Shown here in pieces: positions 49,561 through 58,192 of a stretch of DNA of 64,000 bases. Source of the DNA: Actinoallomurus soli (GTDB lineage Bacteria > Actinomycetota > Actinomycetes > Streptosporangiales > Streptosporangiaceae); assembly GCF_024055715.1 (NCBI RefSeq), contig NZ_JAMXMV010000021.1, positions 1 to 64,000 of the forward strand, given 5' to 3'. Numbering within the stretch: the stretch's first letter is position 1; each line of letters starts with the position of its first letter. Below the pieces are notes generated by a model. That model saw only the letters and a program-made list of their open reading frames with translations, had not been told where the DNA came from and searched no databases. The position numbers and the translations under genes were made by a program.

Positions 49561-49616
49561 GAAGCGTCAGTGACACCCGTCCTAGAAGGAAGCGTCAGTG
49601 ACACCCGTCCTAGAAG
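49561..49616. repeat. Two perfect 28-bp tandem copies
   Basis: The unit begins GAAGCGTCAGTGACACCCGT and is repeated exactly once (49561-49588, 49589-49616). It lies just upstream of a DUF2255 relic. It may mark a slippage or insertion junction; no function is visible. Confidence 0.8.
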
Positions 49617-49617
49617 A

Positions 49618-49775
49618 AGGTGGGCAGCCGAGGCGCGTACGGGTCCTCGAGCGTCTGGATCGTCGCCGACGGCCACCGAATCTTCGTCCGCTCCGCGAAC
49701 GACCGCAGCGGGGCCTGGTTCCGCGCGGCGATCGCCACAGGCCGCTTGATCCGACCAGGCCCACGCCAGCGACAT
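49618..49775 (+). pseudogene. DUF2255-like gene relic
   Basis: The frame reads SSVWIVADGHRIFVRSANDR, SGAWFRAAIATGRL. This resembles the core of DUF2255 proteins (pattern VWVVR.G..LYVRS..G..GAWFR). The N-terminal part is cut off by the 28-bp repeats, and the C-terminal part does not continue. Decayed fragment. Confidence 0.45.
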
Positions 49776-49869
49776 GAAGCGGTTATGTTCGGTCGTCTCG
49801 CATCACGCATCGCTGATTCCGGTGCTCACACGGAACAGCGCCGGAACAAGAGCACGCACGGAGGCGGCC

Positions 49870-50316
49870 ATGGCAATGCCGAAGAAGGGCTCACGGCTCA
49901 TCACCGTCGACGGCACCACCTACCGCTGGCGAGTCGGGCACAAGCCGACCTACAGGCAGGGCGACAGCCGGGTCCCGCTCACCTTCGCCGTTGAGCGCGC
50001 CGAGGAACCGGTAAGCGTTCTTTCGGTGACACTCCCCTGCGCCCGACCAGACAACTGGCAGGGAGAGCGAACGATCGCAATCCGCCCCATTCTCGTCAGT
50101 GGCTGCATCCGACGGGCCATCGAACAAGGATGGGACTCGCGACAGGCGGGCCCGGGATTCACCCTCACCGTTCCTGAGCACGACCTCCCCGCGCTCCTGG
50201 GCGAATCACCTCAGTACCTGATCCCCTTCCTCTGGGGCATGATCCCCGAAGGCGGCGGCATCCAGGACCTCCCGCGAGCCGTTCAAATCTGGAGCCGAGA
50301 CCAGACCGCACCCTGA
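49870..50316 (+). CDS. Hypothetical protein, unknown family
   Basis: 148 residues, ATG 49870 with GGAGG upstream. N-terminus MAMPKKGSRLITVDGTTYRW, then RVGHKPTYRQGDSRVPLTFA; middle VLSVTLPCARPDNWQGE; near the end LPRAVQIWS. It seems a soluble beta-rich domain, no signal peptide or membrane segment. I have seen similar short proteins as unannotated ORFs in actinomycetes, but I do not know the function. Third-codon GC is lower than in neighbouring genes, consistent with recent arrival. Confidence 0.6.
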   Translation: MAMPKKGSRLITVDGTTYRWRVGHKPTYRQGDSRVPLTFAVERAEEPVSVLSVTLPCARPDNWQGERTIAIRPILVSGCIRRAIEQGWDSRQAGPGFTLTVPEHDLPALLGESPQYLIPFLWGMIPEGGGIQDLPRAVQIWSRDQTAP

Positions 50317-50842
50317 ATCCGCGCCCGGGACGCCGGGGAGAGGGTGTGACCGTGTCTGACACCGTACGGCCTTGCATGCGGCGCTGCCGTGCATCAGCGG
50401 CAAAGCCCGCGACGCGGTCTGATTCAGAACCCGCTCGGACTGCACGAGCGACGACGCCGGCTCGATCTGTGCGGTGCCTCGCGAGTGCCGGATCCTGCTG
50501 CGCGACTCTCCGATCAGCGCCGCGTCACCGAGCTGAGGCACTGCGGCCTCGCCGGCGCGCAACGGCTCATGGACGTACCGGAATGAGCGCCGCAGCGGGA
50601 CGTGCGACAACGTGGCCTGCCTCTTGACCTGGTCGTGACCGCAGGCTAACGCAAAAGGAGGGCATTCCGCCGCGAACCTCGGCGGAGGTCTCAGGTGACC
50701 AGGCCGTTGGTAGGCGGTGACCAGCGCCTGCACGCGACCTCGTCGGTCACTGCGCCTTCAGCCGCTCACGGTCTGTATAGTTCCCCCACTGTCTGTATGT
50801 CTTCACCGGCAGCGGCCGTAGCGAAGACGGAACAGGATCGGA
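50317..50842. other. Intergenic region with no supported gene
   Basis: 526 bp. Several short ORFs on both strands, none with recognisable motifs or ribosome site plus coherent codon use. It may be decayed coding DNA. Confidence 0.4.
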
Positions 50843-51346
50843 ATGCCGGAACAGGTGGTGACTGCGGCGCTGGTCGTGATTCCGGGGCCGCGGGAGACGG
50901 TGACCTTCGTTCGGCAAGAACGCGGCCCGTACGCGGGCTTTTGGTTGCTGCCAGGCGGCAAGGTGGAGTTCGGTGAGCCCATCGTCGAGGCGGCACGGCG
51001 TGAGGCCGTTGAGGAATCCGGCTGCCATGTCGCGGATCTGCTGCTGACCGGAGCGTACGAGATTCTCGGGCCGAGCCACCACTTCGTGATGTGGGCCTAC
51101 CGCAGCAAGCACATCCTCCAGGTGCCGGAGGACTTCCAGGGGCATCATGTGGCCGGCGTTCGGCAGGTGCCATGGACGGCCGTGGAACCGCACCCGACCG
51201 ACATGCCCATCCTCAACGACGCAGGCGCTGCGGACTACGCCGGGGAATTGATCGAGGATCGCATGCGGGGCCAAGGCATCGTGATGACGAACCTGCTGAG
51301 CGGAGAGGTATTCGGAGCCACCGAGGCCTCCGCCGGACGCCCGTAA
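50843..51346 (+). CDS. NUDIX hydrolase
   Basis: 167 residues. The Nudix box is present as GGKVEFGEPIVEAARREAVE, ESG (pattern Gx5Ex7REUxEExGU) at about residues 38-60. The N-terminus VVTAALVVIPGPRETVTFVR and the rest of the fold are complete. It hydrolyses a nucleoside diphosphate linked to another moiety; the substrate is unknown. ATG 50843 has AGGA upstream. Stands alone between two gene-poor stretches. Confidence 0.85.
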   Translation: MPEQVVTAALVVIPGPRETVTFVRQERGPYAGFWLLPGGKVEFGEPIVEAARREAVEESGCHVADLLLTGAYEILGPSHHFVMWAYRSKHILQVPEDFQGHHVAGVRQVPWTAVEPHPTDMPILNDAGAADYAGELIEDRMRGQGIVMTNLLSGEVFGATEASAGRP

Positions 51347-51413
51347 CGCATCCACCGGCCACCAGGATCATCACCTCGCGTGGCCCGTACTCAACCCTCC
51401 TGGTCAGTACACC

Positions 51414-51427
51414 TAGTGCTGTGACCG
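51414..51427. repeat. Left 14-bp inverted repeat flanking the SnoaL gene
   Basis: TAGTGCTGTGACCG, exactly the reverse complement of 52042-52055. The two copies bracket 642 bp including one small gene, and 3-bp ACC flanks both outer ends. May mark a small mobile unit. Confidence 0.5.
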
Positions 51428-51497
51428 GGATGGTCCACCGTGATCGGAAGGCGGCTCGCGGGACGCGCGTACGCGCGACGGCTGGTATTACTGGGGC

Positions 51498-51875
51498 ATG
51501 CGGGAAGAGGCGGCACGCTCCGCGATCGACACGTTCATCTCCGCGTTCAACGCCTCGGACGACAGCCATGTGACTGCCCTGCTCTCCCAGGCCCTGACCT
51601 CAGACGTGATCTTCTGGGGGCCGTTGGGTCGCAGCGAAGGAATCGCGGCGGTCGAGCGGTTCGTGCTGGACATCCGGCGCCACCCGGCGGGGACCGGCAC
51701 GATGATGCGCTGCTCAGCGGTGGACATGCCTGATGAGTGGGCCCGGTACCAGTGGGTCTTCACCACGCCGGATGGAGGCATCCGCCTGGCGGGAACGGAC
51801 GTCGTCCATCTGCGGCGGAGCCTCATCGACCAGGTCATCGTCTTTGCGGGGGAGATCGAGCCGTCCGCCTCCTGA
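51498..51875 (+). CDS. SnoaL-like (NTF2-fold) protein
   Basis: 125 residues. NTF2-like cone fold: AIDTFISAFNASDDSHVTAL, then DVIFWGPLGRSEGIAAVERF and a C-terminal sheet YQWVFTTPDGGIRLAGTDVV, DQVIVFAGEIEP. Family includes cyclases, isomerases and binding proteins; no clear catalytic set is visible. It is framed by two copies of a 14-bp inverted repeat. Start ATG 51498. Confidence 0.78.
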   Translation: MREEAARSAIDTFISAFNASDDSHVTALLSQALTSDVIFWGPLGRSEGIAAVERFVLDIRRHPAGTGTMMRCSAVDMPDEWARYQWVFTTPDGGIRLAGTDVVHLRRSLIDQVIVFAGEIEPSAS

Positions 51876-52208
51876 GTCGTCCCTCTGTCGCCGTCCTTCT
51901 CGTGAACTTCCTTTCGGCACTCCGGGGCTGCGGTGCGCGGTCGGTCAGGCGGACCGGCTGGGCGATCATCGGCACCCGGTTTCCGCCCGCCGAAGCAAGC
52001 AGCATCATCGCCCGCAGGTAACGCACCGAACTCGTGCTGCGCGGTCACAGCACTAACCCGCCGCGGCTCCGCGCACTGCCGACACCAGCCCGGTAAGCGC
52101 CTCGGCGTCGGCGACCGGGCGAGTTCTCACGGACGACGCACCGCCGCGACACCGGCGGGTGCCGTGGCGCGTCTGAGAAATGTCGCCTGCGAGTCCCCAG
52201 GAGGTCCG
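51876..52208. other. Intergenic region upstream of hemF
   Basis: 333 bp with the right inverted repeat (52042-52055) and the hemF ribosome site AGGAGG. No gene is supported. Confidence 0.4.
52042..52055. repeat. Right 14-bp inverted repeat flanking the SnoaL gene
   Basis: CGGTCACAGCACTA, the exact reverse complement of 51414-51427. See that entry. Confidence 0.5.
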
Positions 52209-53120
52209 ATGAGCCACGCCACGGGCATCGCCGAGATGCTGCGCACCGAACAATCCAGGCTGGTCGCCGAGTTCGAACGTTATGACCAGGACGGACGGTT
52301 CCGCGTCTGGGAGTGGAACCGGTCCCGGCTCGGTGGCGGCCGCGCATGCGTGCTGGAGCAGGGGCGCATCTTCGAACGCGCCGGGGTGAACGTCTCTCTC
52401 GTCCACGGCGACCGGGTGCCACCCACGATCGCCGAAACGGTCCCGGGCACCGACGGCCGGCCGTTCACCGCCACCGGGATTTCGATGGTGGTGCATCCGC
52501 TCAACCCCTACGCGCCGTCATTCCACGCGAACTTCCGATTCTTCAGCGTGACCGGCGGCGGCCCGGAGGAATGGTGGTTCGGCGGCGGCTGCGACCTGAC
52601 GCCGGCATACGGCTTCGAGGCCGACGCCGTCCATTTCCACAGGACGCTCAAGGCGTGGTGCGAGCACCACCCGCCCGGCCGGTACGCCGAGTGGAAGGCC
52701 GCCTGCGACGACTACTTCACCATCCCCCACCGCGGAGAGATGCGCGGCATCGGCGGAGTGTTCTTCGACCACCTGACCGATCAGGGCCCGGCCGGGTTCG
52801 ACCGGTGCCTCGCCCTCGTCGAGGACGGCCTCGCCACCATCCTGCCGGCCTACCTGCCGATACTCGACCGGCGCTGCCGAATGCCGTACGGGGAGCGGCA
52901 ACGCGCCTGGCAGTTGCAGCGGCGGGGGCGGTATGCCGAGTTCAATCTCGTCTACGACAGAGGAACGCGGTTCGGCCTGCAGACACGCGGGAACATCGAG
53001 GCCGTTTTAATGTCGCTACCGCCCCTGGCCCGCTGGGACTTCGACACCCATCCCGAGCCCGACTCCCCCGAGAGCGAACTGGCCGCCTTCTTGCAACCCC
53101 GGGACTGGACTCGCCAGTGA
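52209..53120 (+). CDS. hemF: Oxygen-dependent coproporphyrinogen III oxidase
   Basis: 303-residue HemF. Family landmarks: GISMVVHPLNPYAPSFHANF (substrate-site His), WWFGGGCDLTPAYGFEADAV, HRGEMRGIGGVFFDHL, RRGRYAEFNLVYDRGTRFGL, SLPPLARWDF. It would oxidatively decarboxylate coproporphyrinogen III to protoporphyrinogen IX with O2, in the cytosol. ATG 52209 has AGGAGG. Unusual: most Actinobacteria make haem by the coproporphyrin-dependent route and lack HemF, so this gene is either acquired or has a special use. No other haem gene is adjacent. Confidence 0.88.
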   Translation: MSHATGIAEMLRTEQSRLVAEFERYDQDGRFRVWEWNRSRLGGGRACVLEQGRIFERAGVNVSLVHGDRVPPTIAETVPGTDGRPFTATGISMVVHPLNPYAPSFHANFRFFSVTGGGPEEWWFGGGCDLTPAYGFEADAVHFHRTLKAWCEHHPPGRYAEWKAACDDYFTIPHRGEMRGIGGVFFDHLTDQGPAGFDRCLALVEDGLATILPAYLPILDRRCRMPYGERQRAWQLQRRGRYAEFNLVYDRGTRFGLQTRGNIEAVLMSLPPLARWDFDTHPEPDSPESELAAFLQPRDWTRQ

Positions 53121-53277
53121 TCCTCCCGAACTCCAGGATCCTGACGTTAGGGCTCGGCCTTTGGCCGGTGTCGTGCCTTAAGAGAGCCCGGGAGCACTCA
53201 AGCCGTCCGGCGGTCTCGGGCCGGTTCGCCTGACCACAGCTCCCCCGCGTCGTACCCCGGGCTCGGTTCAGCGGTCG

Positions 53278-54465
53278 TCAGGCGGGGAGCTGGTGCCAGA
53301 CATCGTCCAGGGCCATGCGCAGGGCACCGGTCAGGATCGTGTCCTCGGCCAGACCGGAGATCCCCACGTCGGGTGGGGTGAGGGTCAGATCGGCCAGGTG
53401 CCGGGTGATGGCCGCGAGCAGGACGGTTCCGGCGCGGGCCACCCCGCCGCCGATCACGACCGCGTCGGGGGCCAGGACCAGGACGGCCGGCGCGATGGCC
53501 TGGGCGAAGGTCCTGGCGACGTCGTCCACGACGCGCGCGGCCACCGCATCCCCGGCGGCGGCCGCGGCGAAGACGGCGGCGGTGTCGATCGGGCCGTCGC
53601 GCAGGACCGATTCGGGGTGCGCGCGGGCGGCCCGGCGGGCCTGTTCGGTGATGGCCTCGGCACCGATGGCGCGTTCGAGGGGGCCCCTGCCGTCGTCGGT
53701 GTCGGGGACACGACCGGGTGGCCGGATGAAGCCGATCTCACCCGCCGCTCCGGTACCCCGGTGGAGACGTCCGTCGATCACGACGCCGGCGCCGAGCCGC
53801 TCTCCCCACTGGACGGCCAGCAGGGTGCCGGGCCCGGTCCGTTCCCCCGCGACGGCCAGGGCGGCGAGGTTGGCGTCGTTCTCCACCCGCACCGGGCAGC
53901 GGAACCGGTCGCGGAGATGATCGGAGAGGTTCACCGAGGTCCATCCCGACACGCTGGGCGCCAGGAGGATCCGGCCTGAGCCGGAGTCGACGATCCCTGG
54001 GGTGGCGACGACCACCGCGGCGATCTCGTCCGCACCGAGGCCGGCCTCCTCGAGGGCGCGCGCGATGACCGCGTCGACCACGGTCAGGACGCGGCTGGCC
54101 CTGTTGTGGTCGACCGATCGGCGCACCGCGGCCAGGCGGCGGCCGGCCAGGTCGTCGATCCCCGCGCTGACCGTGTGCGGGCCGACGTCGAGGCCCAGCA
54201 CGGGCGCGGCGCGGCCCCGGAGGGAGACGCGGACGGCCGGACGGCCGCCCTTCCGGGAGGCGGCGGCCGGGTGGTGGTGCTGGACCCAGCCCGCCTCGAC
54301 CAGGTCCTCCACCGCCTGCCCCACGGTAGGACGGGTGAGGCCGGTCAGCTTGACCAGTTCGGCCAGCCGTACGGGGTCGGGTGCGCAGTCGCGCACCGCA
54401 CGCAGCACGGAAGCGGTGTTGAGGCGGCGCAGAACGGGAGTGCCGACCGCACGCTCGTCTCCCAT
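53278..54465 (-). CDS. ROK family transcriptional regulator
   Basis: 395 residues. N-terminal winged helix (LNTASVLRAVRDCAPDPVRL, LTGLTRPTVGQAVEDLVEAG), then a ROK sugar-kinase-like domain with VLGLDVGPHTVSAGIDDLAG, VVVATPGIVDSGSGRI, VENDANLAALAVAGE and GAAGEIGFIRPPGRV. The classic ROK zinc cysteines are not obvious, so it may be a variant. ATG 54465 has GGAGGGG upstream. Divergent from the GH89 gene, with a dyad between them, so it probably represses it in response to a sugar such as N-acetylglucosamine (inference). Confidence 0.86.
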   Translation of the reverse strand: MGDERAVGTPVLRRLNTASVLRAVRDCAPDPVRLAELVKLTGLTRPTVGQAVEDLVEAGWVQHHHPAAASRKGGRPAVRVSLRGRAAPVLGLDVGPHTVSAGIDDLAGRRLAAVRRSVDHNRASRVLTVVDAVIARALEEAGLGADEIAAVVVATPGIVDSGSGRILLAPSVSGWTSVNLSDHLRDRFRCPVRVENDANLAALAVAGERTGPGTLLAVQWGERLGAGVVIDGRLHRGTGAAGEIGFIRPPGRVPDTDDGRGPLERAIGAEAITEQARRAARAHPESVLRDGPIDTAAVFAAAAAGDAVAARVVDDVARTFAQAIAPAVLVLAPDAVVIGGGVARAGTVLLAAITRHLADLTLTPPDVGISGLAEDTILTGALRMALDDVWHQLPA

Positions 54466-54520
54466 TGTTCCCCTCCGAAAGATCCACTGGCCCCCTGGAC
54501 CGCAGAGTCCAGCATGCACA

Positions 54521-54554
54521 TTATTAATGCGAGGTTTTGTAAAGACCTTAATAA
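54521..54554. promoter_or_regulatory. Candidate ROK operator between ROK and GH89 genes
   Basis: Arms TTATTAA (54521-54527) and TTAATAA (54548-54554), perfect inverted repeats 20 bp apart, with an inner AGGT/ACCT dyad. It lies 28-61 bp upstream of the GH89 start in an AT-rich island. Confidence 0.5.
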
Positions 54555-54581
54555 ACTTCCTTCGGTGGAGGTGCCGCCATC

Positions 54582-57500
54582 GTGTTGGGCCGACGACTAG
54601 GAAGACGATCGGGCGTCAGGCGCCGATCTCACGCACTCATCGCCGCCATGGCGGCGGCGCTGGCCGTGCCGTTGGCCGTGGCGCCACCGGCGACGGCACA
54701 ACCCACACGCGCGACGGCCGCCGCGCGTGACAACGGACCGGCCGCCCAGGCGCTGGAGCGGATTCTCGGTAAGAGCCGGGCCGACCAGGTCACGTTGCGG
54801 ACGATCGACAAGGGCACGGGCGCCGACCGTTTCCAGGTCTCCGCCGAGGGCGGGCACCTGTTGGTCGCGGGCACCTCCCCGGCCGTGCAGCTCACCGGGT
54901 TCGGCTGGTACCTGCGCAAGGTCGCGCACGCCAACGTCTCGATCGGCGGTTCGCAGCTCGACCTTCCCGCGCGGTTGCCGCTGCCGTCCGCACCGATCGC
55001 GCAGGACGCGTCGGTCGCCAACCGGTTCGCGCTCAATGACACCAATGAGGGATACGGCGGCGCGTACCTGAGCTGGCAGGAGTGGCAACATCGCATCGAC
55101 GTGCTCGCACTTCTCGGCATCAACCAGGTGCTGGTCTACGAGGGGCAGGAGGCCGTCTACGAGCAGGCCTTCCAGCAGTTCGGCTACAGCGCGGCGGACA
55201 TGCGAAAGTGGATCCCCGAGCCGGCCCACCAGGCGTGGTGGCTGCTGCAGAACATGTGCTGCACCGGCTCACCGATCTCCCAGCAGCTGATCGACCGTCG
55301 CGTCGCGCTCGCCCGGCGCATCGTCGACCGGCTGCGCGAACTGGGCATGACGCCGGTGCTGCCCGGCTACTACGGCACGGTCCCGACCGACTTCGCCACG
55401 CGGAACCCGGGGGCGAACACCGTCCCGCAGGGCACCTGGAACGGCCTGCAGCGTCCCGACTGGCTCGACCCGACCGGCCCGCAGTTCGGCAAGGTCGCGG
55501 CGGCGTTCTACCAGGCACAGACCGAGCTCTTCGGCACCTCCACGATGTACAAGATGGACCTGCTGCACGAGGGCGGCACCGCCGGGTCGGTACCGGTGGG
55601 CCCGGCGTCGAAGGCCGTCCAGGACGCGCTCGAGGCCGCCCACCCGGGTGCGATCTGGGTGATCCTCGGCTGGCAGAGCAACCCCCTGCCGGCGACGCTC
55701 CAGGCGGTCGACCGATCGAAGATGTTCGTCGTGGACGGCCTCAGCGAACAGCCCGGCATCACCGACCGCGACAAGGACTTCCTCGGCACTCAGTACGCCT
55801 TCGGCACGATCTGGAACTTCGGCGGCCATCAGAACTTCGGTGCCAGCCTCACCGTGTGGAACGAGAAGTTCAACGCCTGGCGCGCCAAACCGGGCAACGC
55901 CATGAACGGCATCGCACTGATGCCCGAGGCCATCGACAACAACCCGGCCGCAGTGGAGTTCTTCGCCGACATGCCGTGGGAGAACGGCCCGGTCGACATG
56001 GACGCCTGGTTCGCCGAGTACGCCACCGCCCGCTACGGTGCCGCCGACCCGCACGCCGTGGCGGCCTGGCAGATCATCGAGCGCACGGCGTACTCCTGGC
56101 CTGCGGGCAAGGACACCCGGCACGTGACCGCCCTGTTCGATGACCAGCCGAGCCTCACCGACATCGGGCAGGCGGCGCTGCAGTACGACCCTGCCGAGTT
56201 CGAGAAGGCGCTCCATGAGCTGCTTCAGGTGGATCCGCGGCTGCGCCACTCCGACGCGTACCGCTATGACCTCGTCGATGTCACTCGTCAGGTGCTCGCC
56301 AACCGCAGCAGAGCACTCCTGCCGCAGATCCTCGCCGCCTATCGCGACCGCGACAGCGCCGCCTTCGGGCGACTCACCGACCGGTGGATGGCCGAGATGA
56401 AGCTGATGGACGAGGTGCTCGGCGCCGATCCGCACTTCCTGCTCGGCACGTGGCAGCAGGAGGCGGCCCGCCAGGCCGCGAACCCGAAGGAGGCCGCGAC
56501 CCTTGATTACGGCCTGAAGTCGCTGGTGACCCTGTGGCAGACCGAGAGCCCCGGGATTCAGGACTACGCGCGCCGGGACTTCAACGGTCTGGTCGGCGGC
56601 TACTACGCCGAGCGCTGGAAGATGTTCTTCGGCGAGCTGAAGGACTCGCTGAAGACCGGTGACGAGCCGCAGCCGATCGACTGGCGCGCGGTCGCCGAAA
56701 GCTGGGCGCACGCGGGCACCCGCTACGCGGCCGTGCCGCACGGCGACGCCTACCGGCTGGCCACGAAGGCGGCCGACGAGGCGTCCGGTGTGCTGACCCT
56801 GGTCTCCGACCGGAAGGGTGTCACCCCGGGCGGTACCGTCCACGTCACCGCCACCTTCACGAGCGACTCGGCGCTGAGCACCGCGCACGAGGTGGGCTTC
56901 GCGTTGACCGCGCCACACGGCTACGCCGTCCGTCCCGCGACCGGCACCACCGGCCCCGGAAACGACGTCGATCCCGGCAAGACCGTGACCGCTGCCTGGA
57001 CGGTGACCGCCCCGGCCGACGCCGCGGCCGGTTCCCTGCCCGAGCTGAAGGCCACGGCCTCCTGGCGTACCGCCGCGGGCGCGTCCGGACGGGCGACCGC
57101 GCACTCCCTCCTCATGGTCGGCGGGAGTACGGTCGCGGCGCCGTACAAGACGGCTGCCTCCGCACCGGCCGAGTTCGCGCGAACGGGCGATACGACGGGC
57201 ATCGCCGCCGGTGGCAAGGACATGTGGGGTGCCACCAACGAACTCGCGACCGTCTACGACGGCGGCGGGCTCACCTCGGGTCACGCGGTGTCCACGAAGG
57301 TGACCAGGCTGGACGGGGCGTCCCCGTGGTCCCGCGCCGGCCTGGTCGTCAGCAACGACCTGTCCAAAACCGGGTCCGCCGGGTACGCCGACATCGCCGT
57401 CACCCCCGAGCACGGCTGCGTCTTCTCCTATGACGCCGACGGCGACGGCGGCCTCGATCACATGACCGAGGTCGGCGGGTTCACCGCCGGCGAGGTCTAC

Positions 57501-58136
57501 GTACGACTGCGCACGGACGGCGGCCGCGTGACCGGCTCCTGCAGCTCCGATGACAAGAACTGGACCGTGATCGGATCCGGCACGGTCGCCGGCGCGTCGG
57601 GCACGCAGGACGTCGGCATGTTCGTCAGCGCGGTCAACGCCCACACCGCACAGGAGGCGATCGCGCTCTTCGCCGGCGGCATCGCCGACGAGCCCGACAC
57701 CTCCCGCGACGGGTCCGGCGACGTCCTGCAGAGCCTCCACAAGCCGGTGACGGCACTGTCGTCAGAGTCCGGCCACCCGGCCGAGGCCGCCAACGACGGC
57801 AGCCGCGCCAACTCCCCGTACTGGGGCGGGCCGATGACGTACGGCCAGACCTGGTGGCAGGTCGACCTCGGCGCGGTCGATGACGTGTCCCGCGTCAACG
57901 TCCGCAACTACGTCGACGGCACCCGTTACTACACCTACCGGCTGGAGGGCAGCGCCGACGGCACCCACTGGTTCACCCTCGGCGGCCGGAACGGGCCCGC
58001 CCCCGCCACGGACGCGGGCGACACGATGAACACCGAGGCCAAGGCCCGATACGTCCGGGTGACCGGCCTCGGCAACACCGCCAACGCCACCTTCCACCTC
58101 ACCGAAGTCAGCGTCTACGGCACCCCGCCGTCCTAA
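54582..58136 (+). CDS. Secreted alpha-N-acetylglucosaminidase (GH89) with accessory domains
   Basis: 1184-residue extracellular enzyme. Signal peptide HALIAAMAAALAVPLAVAPP with cleavage near ATAQP. GH89 N-terminal domain (LVAGTSPAVQLTGFGWYLRK), TIM barrel (WQEWQHRIDVLALLGINQVL; EGGTAGSVPVGPASK; WNFGGHQNFGAS) and helical C-domain to about residue 740. Then NEW3-type beta domain, a DUF1349-like sandwich (GVDA-rich, about 860-1030) and a C-terminal F5/8 type C carbohydrate-binding domain (SGHPAEAANDGSRANSPYWG; WWQVDLGAVDDVSRV). It releases terminal alpha-linked GlcNAc from glycans. GTG 54582 follows GGAGG. Probably controlled by ROK. Confidence 0.9.
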   Translation: MLGRRLGRRSGVRRRSHALIAAMAAALAVPLAVAPPATAQPTRATAAARDNGPAAQALERILGKSRADQVTLRTIDKGTGADRFQVSAEGGHLLVAGTSPAVQLTGFGWYLRKVAHANVSIGGSQLDLPARLPLPSAPIAQDASVANRFALNDTNEGYGGAYLSWQEWQHRIDVLALLGINQVLVYEGQEAVYEQAFQQFGYSAADMRKWIPEPAHQAWWLLQNMCCTGSPISQQLIDRRVALARRIVDRLRELGMTPVLPGYYGTVPTDFATRNPGANTVPQGTWNGLQRPDWLDPTGPQFGKVAAAFYQAQTELFGTSTMYKMDLLHEGGTAGSVPVGPASKAVQDALEAAHPGAIWVILGWQSNPLPATLQAVDRSKMFVVDGLSEQPGITDRDKDFLGTQYAFGTIWNFGGHQNFGASLTVWNEKFNAWRAKPGNAMNGIALMPEAIDNNPAAVEFFADMPWENGPVDMDAWFAEYATARYGAADPHAVAAWQIIERTAYSWPAGKDTRHVTALFDDQPSLTDIGQAALQYDPAEFEKALHELLQVDPRLRHSDAYRYDLVDVTRQVLANRSRALLPQILAAYRDRDSAAFGRLTDRWMAEMKLMDEVLGADPHFLLGTWQQEAARQAANPKEAATLDYGLKSLVTLWQTESPGIQDYARRDFNGLVGGYYAERWKMFFGELKDSLKTGDEPQPIDWRAVAESWAHAGTRYAAVPHGDAYRLATKAADEASGVLTLVSDRKGVTPGGTVHVTATFTSDSALSTAHEVGFALTAPHGYAVRPATGTTGPGNDVDPGKTVTAAWTVTAPADAAAGSLPELKATASWRTAAGASGRATAHSLLMVGGSTVAAPYKTAASAPAEFARTGDTTGIAAGGKDMWGATNELATVYDGGGLTSGHAVSTKVTRLDGASPWSRAGLVVSNDLSKTGSAGYADIAVTPEHGCVFSYDADGDGGLDHMTEVGGFTAGEVYVRLRTDGGRVTGSCSSDDKNWTVIGSGTVAGASGTQDVGMFVSAVNAHTAQEAIALFAGGIADEPDTSRDGSGDVLQSLHKPVTALSSESGHPAEAANDGSRANSPYWGGPMTYGQTWWQVDLGAVDDVSRVNVRNYVDGTRYYTYRLEGSADGTHWFTLGGRNGPAPATDAGDTMNTEAKARYVRVTGLGNTANATFHLTEVSVYGTPPS

Positions 58137-58192
58137 CCCGTTTCCAGCGTGGTGTCGCCGTCGGTTCCATTCCAGCCTCTCCGGCAATCGGG

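Noticed and set aside
50317-50842. Short ORFs that might be a gene (for example 50389-50586)
   Set aside because: No ribosome site, no motifs and inconsistent codon bias across frames.
55269-57740. 823-codon minus-strand ORF
   Set aside because: Lies fully opposite the well-supported GH89 gene and has no motifs.
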